Shown: positions 7,225 to 10,849 of the stretch, one piece after another
Layout: every line of letters begins with the position of its first letter
Numbering within the stretch: position 1 is the stretch's first letter
Assembly: GCA_030597965.1 (NCBI GenBank)
Contig: JAUVQU010000071.1
Location: 1-10,849, forward strand
Direction: 5' to 3'
Length of the DNA: 10,849 nucleotides
Source: Cellvibrionaceae bacterium
GTDB lineage: Bacteria; Pseudomonadota; Gammaproteobacteria; Pseudomonadales; Cellvibrionaceae
Program-made: the position numbers and the translations under genes
Notes under the pieces: generated by a model
Database searches by the model: none
Told to the model about the DNA's origin: nothing
What the model saw: only the letters and a program-made list of their open reading frames with translations

Positions 7225-7247
7225 AAAAGGCTTTTTAACTAATAGCC
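7225..7247 (-). terminator. Weak hairpin with T-run between rssB and rssC
   Basis: On the minus strand GGCT-A-TT (from 7247) can pair with AA-A-AGCC (to 7229) around a 5-nt loop with one mismatch, followed by TTTT. The hairpin includes the rssB stop codon. It may be a leaky terminator that reduces rssC transcription, but the stem is short and mostly A/T. Confidence 0.3.
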
Positions 7248-8429
7248 ACGACTTATACTTAAAATCGCAATATCGTCGGGAACGGATTCTAACGCTTCAA
7301 TATTAAGCGCGCTCATAATTTGATCTAACGTTGTGTTACCTTGAGACACCATATCCAATAAATAGACCTCTTTTTCGATAAGATCTTTAGGCGGCAATAC
7401 TTCCAGCACACCATCAGAAAAACCCACCAAGGTGGACCCTTTTGGGAAATCAATTTCGTAAAAATCCCAGTCCTGATCGGGGAACAACCCCAGTGGTCTG
7501 CCCTTACCTTCCAAATAACGCGGTCCATCCGGCGTACTAATAATAGGCATAGGTAAATGACCGGCAACGGAATAGTTCAACGTGTTTTTTTCCATGTCGA
7601 TCAAGCCAGTAAAGCACGTCATGTGATGACCGAGCCTGGAATTTAACAACTCATTATTTAAAGCGTATAAAAAACCGTTGGTAGCCGTACTGCGCTTGAT
7701 GGATTGCTCTACCAGTATACGCCTTCGCGCCAAGGCCGTTGCCACGTGCTTAAGCCAAATAGTTGCAAACGCTGATGATGAACCGTGACCGGAAACATCC
7801 GTCAGATAAAAGCCTAAATAGTGATCGCTCTTGTAGGTAAAATCAATGAAATCACCACTGAGATAGAGAGAAGGAATTATCTTGTGCTCGGCAACATAAC
7901 CAGTGGATGTCTCAAAGGGAGATGCGGGGAGTAATTGTTGTTGTACGCGTCGACCGGCCTCCTGATCTTTTTCCAACGTCAACAAATTTTCTTGCAGCTT
8001 TTGATTCAGAGCTTCTAGGTCTTCACGGTAACGGCGGTTTTGCTCTAACAGCTCTTTGCGCTCTAGACTTTTAGATATCGTGTGGACGAGCATTTCCATG
8101 TCAACCAAGGGCTTAAACATGTAATCACAGGCACCTAAACGCAAGGCTTCAACCACGTCACCCATGACACCCGCACCCGACACCACGATGACAGGTATAT
8201 CCAAGTCTATCTTATGAATCTCGCCCAGCAACTCCAAACCATCCATTTGGGGCATTTTTAGGTCAGTGACAACGAGATCAGGATTATATTTTTTAAAGAG
8301 TTCGAGGCCCAACCGACCATTATTAGCTTCAATAACATCAAAACCACTGTCTTCAAGGTAGGCTACTATACTTTGGCGAACGATGGTTTCATCATCAACG
8401 ACAAGCAGTTTTCGAGCTTTTTCAGGCAT
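7239..8429 (-). CDS. rssB: Response regulator with PP2C phosphatase domain, RssB type
   Basis: The 396 residues hold a receiver domain (about 6-122), a coiled-coil linker (about 123-168) and a PP2C/SpoIIE-type Ser/Thr phosphatase domain (about 180-394). Receiver residues are intact: Asp12/13, phospho-acceptor Asp56 in TDLKMPQMDG, Ser84 and Lys106. The phosphatase metal ligands are also present: SGDF with Asp193, TDVSGHG with Asp211, FSDG with Asp339 and PDDIAIL with Asp385/386. Length, the SGAGVM and LRLGACDY motifs and the close match over the linker (NRRYREDLEALN) fit the Pseudomonas RssB family. E. coli RssB, by contrast, has a degenerate phosphatase-like domain and acts as the ClpXP adaptor for RpoS. 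This protein probably dephosphorylates the STAS protein RssC when its receiver is (un)phosphorylated. A direct RpoS-adaptor role is possible but unproven here. The ATG start has a GGAG about 10 nt upstream. Confidence 0.88.
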   Translation of the reverse strand: MPEKARKLLVVDDETIVRQSIVAYLEDSGFDVIEANNGRLGLELFKKYNPDLVVTDLKMPQMDGLELLGEIHKIDLDIPVIVVSGAGVMGDVVEALRLGACDYMFKPLVDMEMLVHTISKSLERKELLEQNRRYREDLEALNQKLQENLLTLEKDQEAGRRVQQQLLPASPFETSTGYVAEHKIIPSLYLSGDFIDFTYKSDHYLGFYLTDVSGHGSSSAFATIWLKHVATALARRRILVEQSIKRSTATNGFLYALNNELLNSRLGHHMTCFTGLIDMEKNTLNYSVAGHLPMPIISTPDGPRYLEGKGRPLGLFPDQDWDFYEIDFPKGSTLVGFSDGVLEVLPPKDLIEKEVYLLDMVSQGNTTLDQIMSALNIEALESVPDDIAILSISRGY

Positions 8430-8460
8430 TAAATCTGGACTCCAACAACCATTTATCCTA

Positions 8461-8488
8461 GATATAAAATAGTTGCTACGGGTATCAA
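8461..8488 (-). promoter_or_regulatory. Possible sigma70 promoter for rssB
   Basis: On the minus strand TTGATA (8483-8488, five of six to consensus) and TATATC (8461-8466, four of six) are 16 nt apart. The predicted start of transcription, near 8454, gives a leader of about 25 nt with the rssB Shine-Dalgarno inside it. The 8430-8605 gap holds no other gene I can support. Confidence 0.4.
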
Positions 8489-8605
8489 TTATTTTTGCAA
8501 TCCTATGGGGTCAAACCCTACTCTTATCGTATTTTTGTCGCAACCGATTTAGCCGTCATTCACATACTTTTCGCTTCACGATGTTAACCTTTCACGAAAA
8601 AAAGC

Positions 8606-8634
8606 AAAAAAAAGGCCAGCATTTATGCTGGCCT
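8606..8634 (-). terminator. Intrinsic terminator of mlaA
   Basis: A perfect 9-bp stem (AGGCCAGCA at 8613-8621, TGCTGGCCT at 8626-8634) with a TTTA loop is followed, reading the minus strand, by a run of T (8606-8612). It lies 18 nt beyond the mlaA stop and separates mlaA from rssB. Confidence 0.9.
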
Positions 8635-8652
8635 CTTAGAGCGAACGAAGAA

Positions 8653-9369
8653 TCAGAAGTCATCGTCTTCTGAATCTTCGCCAAAGGTATCTTCAACTTC
8701 CCCGTCCTGAATCAAATAGTCTCGACGCTGGAGGTAGGCATCTCGTATAAAGGTGTACTTATCACCACTGATCAACTCTTCCGTATCAAGGAAGCCCGCA
8801 CGGGCATCAATCAAACTGACACCAAATACTGTATTTCGGGTAGGAATATGATCCTCCCAGAAAATAGGGTCAAGAGCGGTATTAGCAGGAGTGCCCCCCG
8901 TGTCGCGCAAAGTGCTTGAACCAAGAATAGGCCAAACCACATAGGGTCCCTGCGGCACTCCCCAAGCGGCCAGAGTCTGACCAAAGTCTTCACCCTCGGA
9001 CTTCTCAAAACCCATGTTCTTTGCCACATCGAACAGACCTGCAACACCCAGCGTCGTATTGACGACTAAACGCCCAGCATCATTACCAGCCTGTCCCAGT
9101 TTTCCTTGCAGCACATCATTGACGATATTGCGTACTTCGGTGAGGTTGGAAAAGAAATTCGAAACGCTATGCTCAACGGGATCTGGCGTTATCGCCTGAT
9201 AACCCTGCGCCACTGGTTTAAAGAAGTAGGTGTCCGCCGCATCGTTAAATGCAAACATACTGCGGTTAAAATCTTCCCATGGGTCGGCAACCTCTTCCGC
9301 ATGACTCCCTAATGAAACCAACAGCCCTGCTGAAATGGTAAAAAAAACAATCAATCCCCTAATCTTCAT
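8653..9369 (-). CDS. mlaA: MlaA/VacJ-family outer-membrane lipid-asymmetry protein
   Basis: MlaA sits in the outer membrane with a porin and removes misplaced phospholipids from the outer leaflet, passing them to MlaC for return to the inner membrane. The 238-residue sequence has the family order: DPWEDFNRSMFAFND (29-43), FFKPVAQGYQAITPDPV (49-65), FFSNLTEVRNIVNDVLQGK (72-90), NTTLGVAGLFDVA (104-116), then DFGQTLAAWGV and GPYVVWPILGSSTLRDTGG. The N-terminus is a signal peptide, but no lipobox cysteine is present. It ends SHA-EE and suits signal peptidase I (after Ala24), unlike the lipidated E. coli MlaA. The last ~16 residues are very acidic (GEDSEDDDF). The ATG at 9367-9369 has a G-rich Shine-Dalgarno about 5-10 nt upstream. 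mlaA near rssB/rssC is, from memory, also seen in Pseudomonas. The rest of the mla pathway is not in the window. Confidence 0.92.
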   Translation of the reverse strand: MKIRGLIVFFTISAGLLVSLGSHAEEVADPWEDFNRSMFAFNDAADTYFFKPVAQGYQAITPDPVEHSVSNFFSNLTEVRNIVNDVLQGKLGQAGNDAGRLVVNTTLGVAGLFDVAKNMGFEKSEGEDFGQTLAAWGVPQGPYVVWPILGSSTLRDTGGTPANTALDPIFWEDHIPTRNTVFGVSLIDARAGFLDTEELISGDKYTFIRDAYLQRRDYLIQDGEVEDTFGEDSEDDDF

Positions 9370-9435
9370 TGAATCCCCCCGTTGAACCTATTCATATCCA
9401 TGATAATCGGTACTTATTTTAACCCCCCTGCGGAT

Positions 9436-9472
9436 AAAAAAAAACCGCTGTGGTTTTATGCCACAGCGGTTT
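9436..9472 (-). terminator. Intrinsic terminator after the four-cysteine protein gene
   Basis: A perfect 12-bp inverted repeat (AAACCGCTGTGG at 9442-9453, CCACAGCGGTTT at 9461-9472) with a 7-nt loop is followed on the minus strand by nine T including the stem end (9436-9444). It lies 26 nt past the stop at 9499 and ends that unit before mlaA, so mlaA needs its own promoter in 9370-9435. I could not identify that promoter with confidence. Confidence 0.92.
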
Positions 9473-9498
9473 CTAATTAAATATATTCAAATTAGAGC

Positions 9499-9981
9499 TT
9501 ATTCAGCCGCACACCTGAATTGGTAGTGCAAAAAATAACCACTTTCAGCAGGCTCTACCCACTCCTGCTCTTTACTCCAACCTGCTGGGCAATATTGGAC
9601 CATCTGGACATACAAGCCATTCAACGCTGACTGGGGGCCGCCTGTGATAGTAAAAGGCTCACGAATGTTAAATAACATACCGGCATTATTGACAGCGACT
9701 GCTTTTACTTCTGCTGTGTTGGTATTAACTGATTTAACAGCTGCCTGCTCAAGTTTTTTAGAAGCGGCTTTCTCATAGGTAGAAACAACCTTACCTTTTG
9801 TCATAAAGCCAGCTTTTGATTTTGGGTCGTAGAGAGTTACAGGGTCATCCGCACACTCAATATGCATAGCATAAAAATCCAGACTGTCAGCCAAGTCCAC
9901 ATCATCTTCGCAGCCCTGTTTTTCCGCAAGAGCACTAAATGATGCCACAACCGTCAAAGCAATGAACAAAAAACGCTTCAT
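9499..9981 (-). CDS. Uncharacterised exported protein with four cysteines
   Basis: I do not recognise this 160-residue protein. A clear signal peptide comes first: KR, a hydrophobic core FLFIALTVVASFS, then SALA-EK, cleaved after Ala19. No lipobox is present, so a soluble periplasmic or secreted product is expected. The mature part has four cysteines (24, 43, 131, 157), spaced as two near the start and two near the end, suitable for two disulfides. The middle (about 65-100) is lysine/alanine-rich and likely helical. The C-terminal part (REPFTITGGPQ, LYVQMVQYCPAGW, YFLHYQFRC) looks like a beta-rich domain. I chose the ATG at 9979-9981 because GGAG lies 7 nt upstream and the signal peptide begins there. 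The open frame extends 29 codons further upstream into the porin terminator, which is not plausible. It lies between the porin terminator and its own strong terminator, so it is a single-gene unit or is fed by read-through. Confidence 0.78.
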   Translation of the reverse strand: MKRFLFIALTVVASFSALAEKQGCEDDVDLADSLDFYAMHIECADDPVTLYDPKSKAGFMTKGKVVSTYEKAASKKLEQAAVKSVNTNTAEVKAVAVNNAGMLFNIREPFTITGGPQSALNGLYVQMVQYCPAGWSKEQEWVEPAESGYFLHYQFRCAAE

Positions 9982-10034
9982 AATTTTTCTCCAAATGTCT
10001 GGGCACAATAATTCACACTTTCTCACTAATACGT

Positions 10035-10060
10035 AAAAAGGGTGCTTTGCACCCTTTTTT
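10035..10060. terminator. Intrinsic terminator of the porin gene, symmetric
   Basis: AAAAAGGGTGC (10035-10045) and GCACCCTTTTT (10049-10059) pair perfectly around a TTT loop, with T-runs on both strands. It lies 22 nt after the porin stop on the minus strand and could work in either direction. Confidence 0.9.
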
Positions 10061-10081
10061 ATACACACTATCCAATTTTAA

Positions 10082-10849
10082 TTAGAACTTGTGTTCCATA
10101 CCAATACCGAAGATTTCAACTTTATATTCATCGCCTGTAACGTATGTATCGGTGTTTTCAGTGTAGTATGCAAACACCTTGGTCTTTTTAGCCAGTTTGT
10201 AGTCAATACCAACAGAGAAGGTTTCTTCTTCATCCTTGTCAGCATCATCTTCAATCTCGCCATACTGAGCCTTCAGCGTGTAACCACCATCAAGCTTGTA
10301 GGCAGCGGAAACAAAATAGCCAGACTCATCTTTCAAATTAGAATCTTCAGCATCTTCGTTCTGCTGGAACATTACACCCAGCCTTAATGCATCAGTCGCC
10401 TGATACTCAGCCACAGCGCGCATTAAGTCCTGACCATCTACATCTTGATCTGCAGCCAGAGCCAAGTAGATATCACCCGCGCTGTAGTTTACAGAAACAG
10501 ACACACCATCATCTTCTCCGTCTTCTTCGCTGGCAACCCAGGCAGCTGTCATGCTGACATCACCCATCTTAGGCGTGGTGTACATTACTATGTTTGATTC
10601 GCGATTTTCACCTTCGAATGTCTGCTTTATATCGCCGCCTAAGTCATTAAACAGGTCAATCTTTTTCTGAGCTAATTTGGCTGGAGTGTCGTGCTTACCA
10701 GCAATCACTGTACCGGCTGAGCCCATTAAACCAACGTAAGAGTTTCGCAACTCAAAAGTATCATTGCCTTTTTTGTCACCGCTGTCGCCATCGTCGATGT
10801 AAACTTCGAATTCAACCTTATAGATAGCGTACAGGCCTTCACTCAATTC
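10082..10849 (-). CDS. Gram-negative general porin, 5' end outside the window
   Basis: The frame stays open to the window end and keeps family sequence there (ELSEGLYAIYKVEFEV, like the ExLGxGLxAIYQ segment early in trimeric porins), so the gene is partial. The 255 residues seen lack the signal peptide and about the first 50-60 residues. Alternating beta strands, FELRNSYVGLMGSAGTVIAGKHDTP split around the constriction loop, and RESNIVMYTTPKMGDVSM are typical of the Gram-negative porin family (OmpC/OmpF-like and related). The protein ends in phenylalanine (GIGMEHKF), the BAM recognition signal for outer-membrane barrels. Loops are rich in Asp and Glu (EEDGEDDG, IEDDADKDEEE), fitting cation preference or a saline habitat (inference). 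A terminator follows 22 nt after the stop. Confidence 0.88.
   Translation of the reverse strand, partial: ELSEGLYAIYKVEFEVYIDDGDSGDKKGNDTFELRNSYVGLMGSAGTVIAGKHDTPAKLAQKKIDLFNDLGGDIKQTFEGENRESNIVMYTTPKMGDVSMTAAWVASEEDGEDDGVSVSVNYSAGDIYLALAADQDVDGQDLMRAVAEYQATDALRLGVMFQQNEDAEDSNLKDESGYFVSAAYKLDGGYTLKAQYGEIEDDADKDEEETFSVGIDYKLAKKTKVFAYYTENTDTYVTGDEYKVEIFGIGMEHKF

Noticed and set aside
8508..8518. GGGT-CAA-ACCC dyad upstream of rssB as an operator
   Set aside because: Four-base arms with a three-base centre are too short to support a regulatory call.
10035..10068. Upstream extension of the four-cysteine protein by 29 codons
   Set aside because: It would place the start inside the porin terminator and bury the signal peptide; the ATG at 9981 has the Shine-Dalgarno.
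1..10849. Novel defence, phage, CRISPR or mobile system
   Set aside because: All sizeable intact ORFs fit housekeeping or envelope families, apart from one unrecognised exported protein. No direct-repeat arrays, transposase, integrase or toxin-antitoxin pair was seen.

Overview
The window reads as chromosome of a Gram-negative gammaproteobacterium, probably a marine or aquatic member of the broad Pseudomonas/Cellvibrio/Oceanospirillum group. It encodes an RND efflux pump, an MlaA-type outer-membrane protein and a general porin. The block mlaA - rssB - rssC follows, from memory, the arrangement seen in Pseudomonas. The genus cannot be fixed from the sequence alone. Most of the window is ordinary, compact core-type chromosome. 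I found no tRNA, rRNA, CRISPR array, prophage or insertion sequence.

Layout. 1-566 (minus strand): the first codons of a probable short-chain dehydrogenase, preceded by the 3' part of a DegT/RfbH-type sugar aminotransferase that has lost its 5' half. 552-728 (plus): the last ~58 codons of an AraC-family regulator that has also lost its 5' part. The two broken genes abut at about 549-570, so this is a rearrangement scar or an assembly chimera and is the least ordinary spot in the window. 736-5001 (minus): a two-gene RND operon, adaptor lipoprotein then inner-membrane pump, three bases apart, both with GTG starts. 5002-5260: a divergent control region with a 28-nt inverted repeat overlapping a possible pump promoter. 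5261-6683 (plus): dusA and a TerB-like gene overlapping by 8 nt. 6694-8429 (minus): rssB then rssC, a response-regulator phosphatase and its STAS partner. 8653-9369 (minus): mlaA. 9499-9981 (minus): an uncharacterised exported protein with four cysteines. 10082-10849 (minus): a general porin cut by the window end. Strong intrinsic terminators separate the last three transcription units.

How the genes fit together. The adaptor and pump form an envelope efflux system that must borrow an outer-membrane channel from elsewhere. RssB and RssC make a partner-switching pair: a phosphorylation-controlled PP2C phosphatase that probably acts on the STAS protein to influence a sigma-factor pathway, likely the RpoS/general stress response as for other RssB proteins (inference). 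MlaA, the porin and the cysteine protein belong to envelope maintenance or the periplasm. I see no convincing new multi-gene system. The best leads are the double-truncation junction, the possible operator, the RssB/RssC pair with an intact phosphatase site, and the unknown four-cysteine secreted protein.
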